Below, piece by piece: positions 26,141 to 37,128 of a stretch of 64,000 nt of DNA. Position 1 is the stretch's first letter. Each line of letters begins with the position of its first letter. The stretch spans positions 13,674,539 to 13,738,538 of the forward strand of contig OY987248.1 of assembly GCA_963920765.1 (NCBI GenBank). Direction: 5' to 3'. The notes under the pieces are model-generated. The model was not told the origin of the DNA, ran no database searches, and saw nothing but the letters and a program-made list of their open reading frames with translations. The position numbers and the translations under genes are program-made. This DNA comes from Ulota crispa (Eukaryota; Streptophyta; Bryopsida; Orthotrichales; Orthotrichaceae).

Positions 26141-26252
26141 GGTGTGGAATATTCCACACTCTTTCATCTTGCTAGATGAAAGAGTGTGAAATATTCCACA
26201 CTCTTTCATCTTGCTAGATGAAAGAGTGTGAAATATTCCACACTCTTCATGT
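26141..26252. repeat. Tandem palindrome array, 42-bp unit
   Basis: The unit CACTCTTTCATCTTGCTAGA.. continues into its own complement TGAAAGAGTG, so each unit is a hairpin with a 13-base stem and a 4-base loop. Units start 42 bases apart (CTTTCATCTT at 26161 and 26203) and are joined by GAAATATTCC, itself nearly palindromic. There are about 2.4 copies with almost no differences, so the duplication is recent. Confidence 0.85.
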
Positions 26253-26927
26253 GGAGGGGGCAGGCATAATGAACGCTACTAAATGTTATGTTGAAAATGA
26301 CAAGAGAAATGGCCCTTTACTTGCATATTCATTCTTTGGACGCTTCTTGTCAATGTGAATGAAATTTTTAAAAAAGCACATTTTGAATAATGCCAATTAG
26401 CGTTTAAGAGTTTTTTGAGCTTCACTAGCTAATATCTGCTATATCCCAATTTCAATTGGTTTTGCATGCATGCATTGTATATTTCTATAATCATAGTATG
26501 GTATACTATAATTCAAAATAATCATAGTAAAAACATACTATAATTCAAAAAACGATATATTTTGGAAGTTTCAAAGTATATTCAGTTTTTTCTAGAAATT
26601 GCTAAATTCACTACTTTTTTTTTTTTGTTAAATCCACCTCATTACACCATGTTTAGGAGTTTCAAATGTCATATTTGTTGAATGACCATTTAACAATGAT
26701 GGAAAACATACTTATTCTAAGATTATATGTACTTAAAGCTATGAAAGTTCAGCCAAGTAAAAGAAAGAAGAAAGCAAAGCGTGGACGAAGGAAAAGGAAA
26801 AAGAAATAAAATAATGTACACTAAATATTGCATTTAGGTTGCCTTACCCTAGAAAGTTACCTTATGAGTCATGACTTATCACTTGGTCACTTGGAGGCGC
26901 ATGAAACTCTACAGATATTAACTCCTA

Positions 26928-27851
26928 GAGCATTGAACACCCTTTTCTGGCAACATAGCAATTTTGGGCAGCTTACTATCAATGGGGTTTTCTTTTTTTC
27001 TCTTCAAAATTTTCACACATGATGTGCCCATGGAGTAGTTTTAAGGCCCAACAATTTTCATAATGTTTGACTTCATGGTTCAAAAGTTATTGCATGATAT
27101 GTAGTTTTCTTTGCACATCAGGCAACCAAAAACTTCTTTAAAAATTACATTTTTTAATTTTGATTTTTGAAATTGGTTCTTTAGATTTATGTATACTTGG
27201 GAAAGTTTGAATCATTCCATTTTGATCAATGAGATGAAAGATATAAGGAGATTTTGTTTGCGGACAGTTATGGATTCTCTACTCTAAAATAAACTTTGAA
27301 GTCCATTAATTTACTCAATTTTCAATACTTTAGAAAAAAAAAAAAAAAAAAACAGGAAAATGTAGATTGTTTATTACAACATTACCACTACTGGGATTGG
27401 AATTTTTCATTTCCATATTTAAGTTCTTAACAATTTAGTAATTTGAATCATTCTCTACTTCTTTTTACTTACCACTTTTTTCCATGTATTTTACAATTCC
27501 AAATGATTTGAAAATCTTCAAGTGTGTACCCAACTTGCTTTGAAGAACATATTCAAGAAATTTCAACCATTTTGGAATTTGTTTCATACAAATACGACCT
27601 TGCAAAGTGCAGTTGCCCTAATTTTTGCAAAAACAAAAATGGCTTTTTATGAATTCAAACTCAAATATCTAACAATCTGCATGGTGAAAACTCTTGAATT
27701 TTTTTCCACACCTTTTGATGCTAGTGTAGTACAAGATTTATGGTTACACTTGTCAAAAAAAGTTTTTTTTCTAAAATTTGGTACTTGTATTAGAGATGGC
27801 AGTTTTGGAGCAGTTTTGGTGAAAATTTGAGCTTAGTGCTTCAAGGGTTAA
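26928..27851 (-). mobile_element. TTAA-flanked non-autonomous element, 924 bp, copy B
   Basis: Inverted relative of 24528..25457. It begins TTAACTCCTAGAGCATTGAA and ends AGTGCTTCAAGGGTTAA, with TTAA at both ends. Order and spacing of shared blocks match copy A in reverse. It differs from copy A by many substitutions, so both are old. Short open frames inside (27522..27830) are chance. Confidence 0.7.
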
Positions 27852-28739
27852 GAATTCATGTGGTTTAGGACATGGAGGCTGCTAGTTTGTTTTTTTTTTG
27901 CAACTTCTTTGTAGTTGCCAATATCCTTCTAGAAAATATTTATTACAATAGTTATTGATGAAAATCAATGTAGTAATGGAAAGAATTTGTATAGTGTAAT
28001 ATGTTGAGAAATTAGTGTGGGGCAACATAAACACAATACTGAATGTATATGTTTGCCATCATCATTAAATGGTACTCCAATAATTATGAAATCCTTTTTT
28101 TTTCCTTCTTTATAAAACCCCTAAACATGGAGCAAAGCAGTGATTTTTTTTATTTTTATCAAGGTAGAGCAACTAGTACACCAAAATGTATGCAAGTAAG
28201 AAAAAGTTGTCTGAAATTGAAATGAATGAACAACACGTGCATTTTCATCCAATATGAATGAACAACATGTGCACGTTCACCCAATATGTTTATTAATATA
28301 AGCTGCATCCATCTAGAAACATGTCTTTGCGTGAGGAGGGAGGTGGCGTATTATTCAAATTCTTACCCAAATTTCCTAGTGTACTGATTAGCAGTGCCAT
28401 TTTGAGGTAGGATTTAGACAAAAACTTACCCAAAAAAATGCTGATGCAATGCAGCGTTTAAAATCCTGGCAAACTTTTGCCAAAATTTTACCTGAATTTG
28501 TGCCTGGTGACCACAAGACTAGAACTTTTGGGTGAGAAATTGGACAATTTTGACAAGTGCCTGTCCAAGCGTACAGCAGAAGCATTAGAAAGTGGATGAA
28601 AGATACTAATATTAATATAATGTATGGATGAATGTGCGCTTGTTATTGATTCTATCTATTTCTATCCAAATTTTTCTTACTCACTAGCATTGTTGGGTGC
28701 CTGCCGCATGACCAGCAAAAAACAAAAATTTAAGCGAAT
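27852..28739. other. Intergenic, repeat-like
   Basis: No gene. A 25 to 30 base phrase (ATGAATGAACAACA.GTGCA.TTCA.CCAATATG) is tandemly doubled at about 28222 and 28252. GGATGAATGTGCGC near 28629 recurs reversed near 34195 (GTGCGCACATTCATCC), hinting at another dispersed element. Confidence 0.4.
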
Positions 28740-29590
28740 TGCTAAATCCACCATAGTATCTCACCACAAGGTCTTGCACTGTTCATAGGTAGCTCAAACA
28801 ATTTACCACAAGAGGATAAATTTTAGATATTTTACCATCAACAAGCTGAATTTGGAAAGTTTGAATTCAGATTTGGATTTAGAGGCCTTGCTTTAATCTA
28901 AAACCTTAAAGAAGGTTACAATTGAACAATGACCAAAGGAAAAGCTTAGCTTATTTTAGAAACAAGGACAAAGGTAATAGTTTGCCCCCTAACTAAGCTT
29001 TTCCATTGGGCATTGTTCAATCATAACCTTCTTTAACCCTTAAATGCTAAGCTGGTCACCGCAATTAGCCCAGCTACAGTGAACTCTACAATGATTCTAG
29101 TTGATTCAAGTGGTATTTTTGGTACGGCAAGTGCCTTATTATTGCATAAGTGAACAATATATGTTGACCTCATGAAAATTGCAAGAAGGGCAACATGGGA
29201 CCTAACACCCTGTATTTGAATCTTCTCACAACTTGGGTTATCAAAAAATATGAGTGCATCTAATGAGATAATTTTTTGCCTTCCATAGTTGACCATGTGC
29301 TTATGATCACTTTTGCAAAAAAATCAAATGAAAAATAGTATTTTTTGTCACAAAACATTTTTTCAAGGCTGGAGGACGTTTTTCATCCTCCTCGGCAGTT
29401 AAGAGCTAAGGATCTAGACTAAAGCAAGGTCTTTAAACCCCAAATCTAAATTCAAATTTTCTAAATTCACCTTGTTGAAGGTAAATATCTAAAATTTATT
29501 CCCTTGTAATAAACTGCTTGAGCTACCTATGAGCTACCTATGAATAGTGCAAGACCTCGCGGTGAGATACTATGGTGGATTTAGCAAAAA
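28740..29590. repeat. Foldback element with a TTAA element inserted in its centre
   Basis: The outer arms pair over more than 250 bases: GCTAAATCCACCATAGTATC with GATACTATGGTGGATTTAGC, and GGTCTTGCACTGTTCATAGG with CCTATGAATAGTGCAAGACC. Inner arms (CCTTGCTTTAATCTA with TAGACTAAAGCAAGG) continue the pairing. A further palindrome lies at 28915..29033 (GAACAATG..AAAGCTTAG paired with CTAAGCTTTTCC..CATTGTTC). The 29033..29402 element interrupts the right side. Non-coding. Confidence 0.75.
29033..29402 (+). mobile_element. TTAA-flanked element, 353-bp family, copy 2
   Basis: TTAA at 29033 and 29399. Shares ATTGCAAGAAGGGCAAC, GGGTTA(T/C)..AATGAGTG-like and CTTCCAT..TGACCATG blocks with copies 1 and 3. 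It is the most diverged copy, with an altered right terminus. It lies inside the 28740..29590 foldback element, so it inserted after that element was in place. Confidence 0.6.
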
Positions 29591-29683
29591 GCATGGTGAA
29601 CTTAGCGATTCCCAAATTTAAAGGCTGGTGCAATCATTGCAATCAATAGGGGGTTTCAAACAACTTTTTTTGGTAACTCACGT

Positions 29684-30380
29684 TGTTGTTCACCTCCATG
29701 GATTCACTAGTGAACAGCGACGTGAATCACCTGTGAAGTTCACTCCTAAGGTGATTCACCTTAGGAGTGAATTTCAGAAATTCACCTTCGCAGCTTTGTT
29801 GAGCAGTAGTTTGGACACAAGTGTGAATGCGCACGAAGGTTGCCACCCGCCCATCTCACTCCCACTCTTGCCCTGCTCCTTGTACTTGTGTTGCTTGTGC
29901 TCGTATTGGTCTTGCTCTTGCAGTGTTATTGTTATGAAAACTGAACCCTAAATGCAAACTCACGCAAACTCATGGGTGTCTGAGACTTTGGACATGTGAG
30001 TGAACATAAATAATTCAGTAGTGAGCTGAATTCCTATGAGGTGAGAAACTAGTAGGCCAGATTTTATGTTTGAAATTCCTATTCAAGCAATAGAAGGCTT
30101 CAAACATAAAATCTAGTCCTCAATCTTCTCACCTCACAAGATCTCCGCTCACTAGTGAATTGTTTTTGTTCCCTCGTACGCACAATGTCTGAGACACTCG
30201 TGAGTTTGCGAAAGTTTTTGCGAGAGAAGTTTTGGAGTTTGAAAATGCATGTAAATGAGCCGCAAGAAACCACAAAGGTGAGTTTCTGAAATTCATTCCT
30301 TACATGCATCATGTTAGGAGTGAAATTCAGAGGTGAGTCACCTCACGGTTCACAAGTGCAATCACAAAGATGGATCATAA
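29684..30380. repeat. Long foldback element
   Basis: The outer arms pair (TTCACTAGTGAAC.. and AGTGAATTTCAGAAATTCACCTT at the left with AAGGTGAGTTTCTGAAATTCA and GTGAACCGTGAGGTG at the right). The inner arms pair closely around a loop at 30088..30096: GATTTTATGTTTGAA with TTCAAACATAAAATC, GAGGTGAGAA with TTCTCACCTC, and TGTCTGAGAC on both sides. The complete structure would be a hairpin of about 700 bases. No coding. Open frames such as 29628..29951 are by-products. Confidence 0.65.
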
Positions 30381-30784
30381 CATGAGTCACTTAAAAAAAT
30401 TGATGTTTAAAACCCTAATGTGATGAATTTAGCAATTCCAATTCACCGCTTTTTCCTTTTGTTATTTTATTTTGCCATTTCAACCGGCTGACTTTGTATC
30501 GATCGCCGGTTCGTGCCCATCATTGGTGACGGCCGGATCTGTCAGTGCATGGGCCAATGCGAATTGGGGCACGAGGCACGGACGCAGAGGAACTGGGAGG
30601 CCTGGTCGCAGGGAGAAAGATACGAGGCCGCACAACGGAAACTCCGATTGCTGGTTCTCTACAGTACACCAAATATTGTCAAATTGTGCACTTAGGTTGC
30701 CCCATACTAAATTCTCAACATTTCACACTATTTAAATACTCACTGAAACTACAGTAACTTTTACCAATAATTATCGTGATAAAG

Positions 30785-30996
30785 TAGACAAACCCAATGT
30801 CATTTGTCTCCCCAATACTGCTCAAATGTACAAGAGTGGTTCTTTTTAGTGCTGAAATCTAGGCTTTTCATAGATGCCTTATTTTTTAAGTTTAAAAAAT
30901 AGGGCATTTGTGAAGGGCCTAGATTTCAGCCCCTAAAAAGAACCACTTTTGTACATTTGAGTGGTATTGGGGAGATGAACGATATTGGGTTTGTAT
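30785..30996. repeat. Near-perfect hairpin MITE, about 210 bp
   Basis: The arms are GTAGACAAACCCAATGTCAT..TCTCCCCAATAC and, reversed from the right, GTATACAAACCCAATATCGT..TCTCCCCAATAC. Pairing continues through AAATGTACAAGAGTGGTTCTTTTTAG and CTGAAATCTAGG to a short AT loop near 30885. It lies directly beside the TTAA element starting at 31000. Such a hairpin could be processed to small RNA if transcribed; that is inference. Confidence 0.8.
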
Positions 30997-30999
30997 ACC

Positions 31000-33087
31000 T
31001 TAATCCTTAAAGGACGGATGGATCACCGTGGCTTGCCCTGCCTATAGCATTCTAGAGTGTTTTGCACATGGACACCATTAGTATTGCTTCAAAAAGTTGG
31101 AAAAATCAATAGTGCATGGTGCCCACATGAAAATTGCAAGAATGGCAACTTGGGAGCTAACATCATGTTTCTAAATCTTATTACAATTTGGGTTACAAAA
31201 AAAAATGAATGTGTCTCAAGAGGTAATCTTTTGTCTTCCATGATGGACCATGTGTTTATGGTCATTTCTGAAAAAAATCAAATGAATTTTTATTTTTTTT
31301 TTGAATTACAGAATCTTTTTTCAAAGCCGGAGGACGTTATGGAATAGAGAGAAGTTTGCCTTGGGAAATCGCTGGGATTCCAGCTGCGGCCTATCTCATA
31401 TCAACAGATGAAAAGACACAATGCTCAAAACATAATCTTGCTCTAAAAACAAAGCTATAAGAAGATAAAAAACAAAAATATGCAAGAAGAAGAGAAGTAA
31501 GATATGGAGTATGTAATATATATTATGAAGAACATCTCTTGGAGTATGTAAAATATATAATGAAGAACATCTCATCTTTTCTCAAGTAGGTTTCCACATA
31601 TATACTAAAGAGAGAAGACATAAAGTAAAAGTCATTATCTACTATTGGTCATTGAGTTGCATTAAATAAAAATAACTCCAAAGTAAAAGTTACTCTCTAT
31701 TATAGGTCCTTGGAATCTCTTTACTAAAAGTAAACTATGGTTGTTGCCTCATCAAAACCTTGTCCGAGAAAACCTTATTAAATAAAGATAAAATTGCGGA
31801 TGAAGGAAAAGAGTACAACACCTCACACATACTATAATCTAATGACTTTCCTTATTATTATCATATGCCGTGATTTACATCACGATATCCACTCCCTCCA
31901 AACCTACACATCCTTTGGTATGTGTTAATCTTCAATCTTTTTCCTCTTCTTCTTCAAATCAAATATAGTCTTCATTTTTATTTTATTTTTATATAAGTAT
32001 ATAATCCTTTTACCTTAGTTGTCTTAGTAATCAGTTGTATTTTCTTCTTCATGACATCACTATTAAGCTTATGGAAATTCATCTTGGTATATCTATAGTT
32101 CCCTTCATTGAAACTCAATTCAACATCCAGATTTTTTCCTTCGAATTCACCTTTCATGCTTGTCAATTGAAGACTCAATATAAAACAAAAGCTTGTGGGT
32201 ATAAACATAGTTTTGGTTTGGTCTTCATTTGTATTTTCCTCTTTTTGACATCACTATTAAGCTCATGGAAATCCATCTCGGTATTACTCCATAGTCTCTA
32301 TTATTGAAGCTTGATTTTAGCATCCAAGATCATTATCCTTCCAATTCACCATTCATGCTTGTTAATAAAAGAGTCAATATCAAATTAAACCTTGAAGTAT
32401 TAAATATGCAATATCCTCCATCTCATCAAAAGAAAATAAGCTGCCCCAAAGTGCCTCTCAGTAGAAGCATTATATGTGGAATAGAGAGGAGTTTGCCTCA
32501 AGAAATTGCTGGGATTCTAGTTGCAGCCTATCTCAAATCAACAGGTGGAAAGACACAATGTAATAAAATCTTGCTTTGAAAACAAAGCTATAAGAAGATA
32601 AAAAACAAAAATATGCAAGAAGAAGAGAAGTAAGATATGGAGTATATAAAATACATTATGAAGTACATCTCTAGGAGTATGTAATATATTTTATGAAGAA
32701 CATCTCTTGGAGTATGTAAAATATACTATGAAGTACATCTCATCTTTTTCCAAGTAGGTTTCCACATATATACTAAAGAGAGAAGACATAAAGTAAAAGT
32801 CATTCTCTACTATTGGTCATTGAGTTACGTTAAATAAAAATAACTCCAAAGTAAAAGTTACTCTCTATTATTGGTCCTTGGAATCTCTTTACTAAAAGTA
32901 AACTATGGTTGTTGCTTCATCAAAATTTTATCCAAGAAAACCTTATTAAACAAGGACAAAACCGCAAATGAAGGAAAAAGAGTACAACACCTCACACATA
33001 CTATAATCTAATGACTTTCCTTATTATTATCATATGTCATGATTTACATCACAACAACGTTTTCTGTCCTCGACGTTTTGGGATTAA
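31000..33087 (+). mobile_element. TTAA-flanked element, 353-bp family, copy 3, split by a TRIM
   Basis: The left part runs 31000..31338 (TTAATCCTTAAAGGACGG onward) and the right part 33057..33087 (..CGACGTTTTGGGATTAA). The middle, 31338..33056, is a TRIM retrotransposon. The target bases ACGTT flank the inserted TRIM on both sides. TTAA is present at both outer ends (31000 and 33084). This copy is the closest relative of copy 1. Confidence 0.75.
31338..33056 (+). mobile_element. TRIM (terminal-repeat retrotransposon in miniature)
   Basis: Direct terminal repeats at 31338..31886 and 32475..33056 start T(A/G)TGGAATAGAGAG and end TTTACATCAC(G/A)A(T/C)A. Between them lie only about 590 bases without gag or pol, so the element is non-autonomous. 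The repeats contain TTGCCTCATCAAAACCTTG, a phrase like one seen in many plant Copia-type and TRIM LTRs. A 5-base duplication ACGTT flanks the whole element. The two repeats are similar but not identical, so it is moderately old. Orientation is taken from TG..CA order and is not independently proven. Confidence 0.8.
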
Positions 33088-33567
33088 TCAATGAAAGAAA
33101 CAAACAAAGGTTGGGGGCAACAACAAGTGTCAAAGCCAAGAAGCATGGAAGCTAGAACTTTAGACAAAATCAAGAATATATCTAATATAAAGAAAGTTGT
33201 AGGCCCCTCCACATGACTAAAGGTGAGTCACAACTCACAAGGGAACTCTACTAAAGTAAGGCAACCTAGATGCACTATTTGATGTAGTAGTAGACTAGCA
33301 CTAAGGTAGGCGCATCCATAAGCATGGAAATAAGGGTTTTGGAATAGGTAAAACTATTGACTAACTTTGAAAAAAATATTGTACGTTAGGAAATGGAAAC
33401 CAAAAATATTGGCATCAATTTCAAGGTTCCAACTGCAAGCATTTGTTCACAAAGATTTTTCAAAGTCCAAAATCATTGAAATTGTAAGAACCATGTGTAA
33501 GAGATGCTAATCACAAGGCTTGTTGGTTCTTAAATAGTGAGATGGGTACTCAAAACCTCATGCTAGT
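33088..33567. other. Intergenic, no gene seen
   Basis: AT-rich single-copy-looking sequence. No open frame or repeat of note. Confidence 0.4.
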
Positions 33568-33703
33568 CACCCACAACCATCACTTCATCACCCATAACCA
33601 TCATTTCATCACCCATAACCATCACTTCATCACCCATAATCATCACTTCATCACACATAACCATCACTTCATTACCCATAACCATCACTCAGGCACCCAC
33701 AAC
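33568..33703. repeat. 21-bp minisatellite, about 6.5 copies
   Basis: Unit CACCCATAACCATCACTTCAT repeated head to tail with single-base variants. The 21-base period keeps one frame open and makes a Thr-His-Asn-His-His-Phe-Ile repeat in a 162-codon open frame (33542..34030). I regard that frame as chance because nothing around it looks coding. Confidence 0.85.
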
Positions 33704-34507
33704 CTTTTATTTTTTTATTGGTTACCCCTGCCGCTGTCAGGTAACGAGCATGGGAACGCAACACTTATGGATACTGTTACCTTAGTAGGAGCCAGGCTGA
33801 TGTGCCTCTCGGAGTCTCGGCCCCAGACACAAGGGAGGGACCCCTACTGTACCGCACTACCGCACTACCGCACTACTGCCCTAAGTGGAATCTTATCGCA
33901 ACAGCCCACAAAACACAAAACCCGCGCTGTCACTGCTCCAGTGCTCCGTCTCCGTTCACTGTTTCAAGATCCCAGTAAGTTATTCCACATTCCATGGCAC
34001 ATTCCCAGCCCACGACGCAGGACGTTCTGAAACGAATCCTCTAAAGCAGAGCAAAGCGGTTTTACTTTCCAAATCCGGCCATGCGACATCCCAGCACCAG
34101 GGTTTAATTTTTGGTTTTCCCTTGGTAGAGCGACACGCACCCCACCATGCTAGCAGGTAAGGGAAGTTTCGATAGATTTGGACAGATTCAACAATGTGCG
34201 CACATTCATCCAGTAAGTCTACTAATATTAGTAGCTTTCATCCAAAAGCTGGTGAATCAAGTGTAAATATGGGGAGTACTTGGCGAATTCATCCATTTTG
34301 TTCAAGATTTTTAATAGTGTTCCAATCGCCACCTACGATTTGAAGTAAGATTTTGGCGAATTTTCTCCAAAAAATTAAACGCTACCCAACACCATTGATC
34401 GGATCAACTGTGAAGAAGAGACAGCTTTGTAATGAAGGAGGACTCGAAGCTCACCAACTGTGTTTGAAGCTCTGAACTTTGCAGATACGATTGACTCTTT
34501 GCTTCTA
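33704..34507. other. Intergenic, partly GC-rich, no supported gene
   Basis: 33720..34160 is richer in G and C than its surroundings and open in two frames, with CGCACTAC repeated at 33853..33877. I see no protein family. The GC-rich composition could mark a relic exon or captured gene fragment. Confidence 0.35.
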
Positions 34508-34751
34508 GTAACCCTTAGGCGCTCTAGCGACGGGATCTTGTCGCTTGGGACCGCAACTTGGTCTTACTTTTTCTCTCGATTTGTACGGTGAAAACAATTG
34601 TGGCTGGTCCCCATCAGCAGAGAAGGTAGTTCTTTTTCAAATATTACGATCACTTTTTTTGGATGTAATTTTCCAAACTATGGTGGCCATTAAATCCTCA
34701 TTTTCTCCTAAACCCTAAAACAACTCCGGGTGCTCAAGCGCTTAGGGGTAA
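34508..34751. mobile_element. Short MITE, 244 bp, CCCTTAGGCGC termini
   Basis: GTAA at 34508 and 34748 flank inverted ends CCCTTAGGCGCTCTAGC and, reversed from the right, CCCTAAGCGCTTGAGC. A related element is at 36891..37128, and a left end (ACCCCTAAGCACTCAAGCC) starts near 35070. Its CCC/GGG termini and 4-base duplication resemble the TTAA-flanked families to the left. Non-coding. Confidence 0.6.
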
Positions 34752-35356
34752 GCGCGGGCTAGGAATGTGCAATTGTGCATGCAAATCTGAGAAAACGTGG
34801 AAGGAGTATCGGGCTTTATAAAAAAACGCCACAATACAATTGCATTCTCGTTGACAAAAGATGTTTGTAACTACCACAATTTTGAGCCGTGTCGCTAAAA
34901 GCAATCTAGACAAGGAGACACAGGCAGGGGCATCTCCATCTTTCCCCAAGTTACCTCTTTGCTTTTCCACAGTCCCAGAGTGGCAAAATCTTTGTAGTTT
35001 ACTCACAACACAATTTATAGTAATAATCTGCCCCAATTTTGTAGTAGTACACAATTTGTTCACGATAGGTTGACCCCTAAGCACTCAAGCCATTTTCACC
35101 AAAATCAGGGTTTTGGGAGACTTACAACTTTGACGCATTGTATCTCAAACAGTTGATGTTCCACAAAATGTGACCAATGCGACACTTTCTTAGAAAATGG
35201 CTTGTTAATTTAAGGAACAATTGACCATGGAAGGCAGGAGATTAGAACATGTGATTAAACAATATGTCATGGCATAATTTCATTTTATGGAATTCACCTC
35301 AAATTATTAGTGAGTAGCAAGCTTAGATGTGAATGCACATACTTGCAGATTAGCAT
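34752..35356. other. Intergenic with a partial MITE
   Basis: No gene. 35070 onward starts like the 34508..34751 family and then diverges with no right end. The open frame 34734..35084 (- strand) overlaps two MITE ends and is judged spurious. Confidence 0.35.
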
Positions 35357-35360
35357 AGAT

Positions 35361-35618
35361 AACACCATATTAGGTGAATTGGGAAAAAAGGTATAATTTG
35401 GGACTTTCAGACTAGCTTTCAAAAATTTGAGGTGATCTCCTCAAACCAAACTTAGCCTTTTTTTTTGCACACGTGTCCTCACCTAAGAGGAGGGATTTGC
35501 AAGGGAAAAAATCTTAGTGGCTCAAATTGAATCTAATACTTTCAAATCTAACCTTTTGGGTTTGGGGGGGAAAACAAAGTGGGACACCTTTTTTTCCCAA
35601 TTTACCTAATATGGTGTT
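35361..35618 (+). mobile_element. AACACC-family MITE, 258 bp, 4-bp TSD AGAT
   Basis: Starts AACACCATATTAGGTGAATT and ends with its near complement ..CCTAATATGGTGTT. The direct repeat AGAT lies immediately outside both ends (35357..35360 and 35619..35622). The body carries CACGTGTCCTCACCTAAGAG and AAAATCTTAGTGGCTCAAAT, shared with the copies at 40085, 43361, 62357 and 63788. Non-coding. Confidence 0.85.
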
Positions 35619-35622
35619 AGAT

Positions 35623-36890
35623 TGTACTTTCTTGCATGTTAAGTAGAAGGTTTCAAATTGTTTTTTCACGAAAAACAATGACCAACACAGTTGGTGAGGA
35701 TTACCACAATAGAGGTTTGAAACATGCTTGAACTTTTGTTTGTCAATCGTCTGCCATCACAAAGTTCAAGCAAGGAAGCTTGGAATGGATATTGACTGCT
35801 TGCAACTTGTAAAGTGCTGCTTGCCACCTTATCCCATATAATGTTCCACCCAATCAAAGCTCTTGAAGCATTTTTACAACTTCCAACTTGCTTTGCCTTT
35901 ACTCCACTTGCATGAACCACTTGAATAACTTGATAATTGTAGTTTATAACAAGGTCAAAATACTAGATCCGGTGACTGGAAGAGGCTTGTGAAATCACGT
36001 ATATGACACTTTTAGTGCAAACTCATATTCTAGTATTTTGTGTTTCTTGCAAGAAAAACGAGCCGAAACATTCTCAAATTCCAATTGCAATTCTGTTGTT
36101 TTTCAAAACCAGACCATCATGAAGGTCTGCGTGGAAAACTTCTGAACCCAGGTGGCCAGGTCCAGTTGAAGGAAAAGAAGGGATTCGAGAAAGATAGACT
36201 GATAGAGGCGGGCCCTGAGTTTACTCTAGAAAAAGTCGCCTCCGGAATCCGAATTGCTTCAAGTGATGGTGACTTTTTCAGGTGCCCCTTCGGCCTTCCT
36301 TTGATCCTTTCCATTCCCTTCCTTGCCTGCCCGAGTCTCTGCGTCTCGAGAACATCGCTGCGCGCACCTCGCGACGCCAGTGATTTCGCCACCTTTTGCG
36401 GTGCTGGTGGTGCCACTCACTCACCTTCTGTCCACGGCTCGACGCAGCAGGGCGGCTGGGGTTCATCACTCATCAGTGAGATTAAGAGCTTCTCCAGCCC
36501 TGCCCCGCACATGGTGCACGCAAAACAAGGTTTCGAGTGTGCTTTTCTGATTACCGGGTGCCACTCTGGGCAGGAGAGCCAGTCTTTCTTGTGTCACCCG
36601 TTTTTTACTTTTGCTAGCGGACGAACTTGGTCCTCAAAATGTGTGAAAGAGCCTAGCAACAAAAGCAAATCTTGGATTTTTCTGTTCTTAAGGAGTTTCA
36701 AGATCAACTTTTGTTACTTTCAAGGGCAATGAGCACATTGGAAAGTGCAGTGTGTGAGGCAAAGTTTGACGAGCCCGCTCAAAATTTCTAATGTAGTGTG
36801 ACTGCGCTGGACCCGATTTCAGGCACCGGCCGAGCCTGGGCGCGAGACTTGCCCGTGTGGCGAGAAAGGCTAGAGGTGCTCTAACCCTTG
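35623..36890. other. Intergenic; GC-rich patch with an unassigned open frame
   Basis: 36120..36880 is GC-rich and holds a 230-codon + frame (36040..36732) and several overlapping frames. None shows a domain I recognise. The stretch GRTWSSKCVKEPSNKSK and the repeated Cys/Ser content look random. It may be a captured gene fragment or the remains of a promoter CpG-rich region. Nothing else seen. Confidence 0.35.
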
Positions 36891-37128
36891 AGCACGCAAC
36901 CCATATTCATCAAAATCTAAACCCACTCGCACTCAATCCAACCAAATTGTCATTACAAACAAAATTCACAAAATCTAACTGTATTAAATAATAGGTGAGA
37001 CAAGCTCCAAAGTATAAGAAAAAGGACAAATAGTTTGACCATATCAATAGAAAGATTATAACAAATCAAACAAGAATTTTTTCATTTCTAGCGCCCCATT
37101 TTGAGGTCCTGAGGCGCTCATGGGTTAA
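36891..37128. mobile_element. Short MITE related to 34508..34751
   Basis: Left CTAACCCTTGAGCACGC and, from the right reversed, TTAACCCATGAGCGCC are inverted ends. Length 238. The flanking 4 bases are CTAA and TTAA, i.e. one mismatch. The interior (CATATTCATCAAAATC) resembles the partial element at 35070 (CCATTTTCACCAAAATC). Confidence 0.55.

Noticed and set aside
30472-30757. Three overlapping 60 to 87 codon frames in a GC-richer patch
   Set aside because: Overlapping in all frames, no family, partly inside a hairpin MITE.
33568-33703. CRISPR-like regular repeats
   Set aside because: Head-to-tail units with no unique spacers, in a plant nuclear context; it is a minisatellite.
33542-34030. 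162-codon frame with a THNHHFI repeat
   Set aside because: The repeat comes from a 21-base minisatellite that keeps the frame open; no other coding sign.
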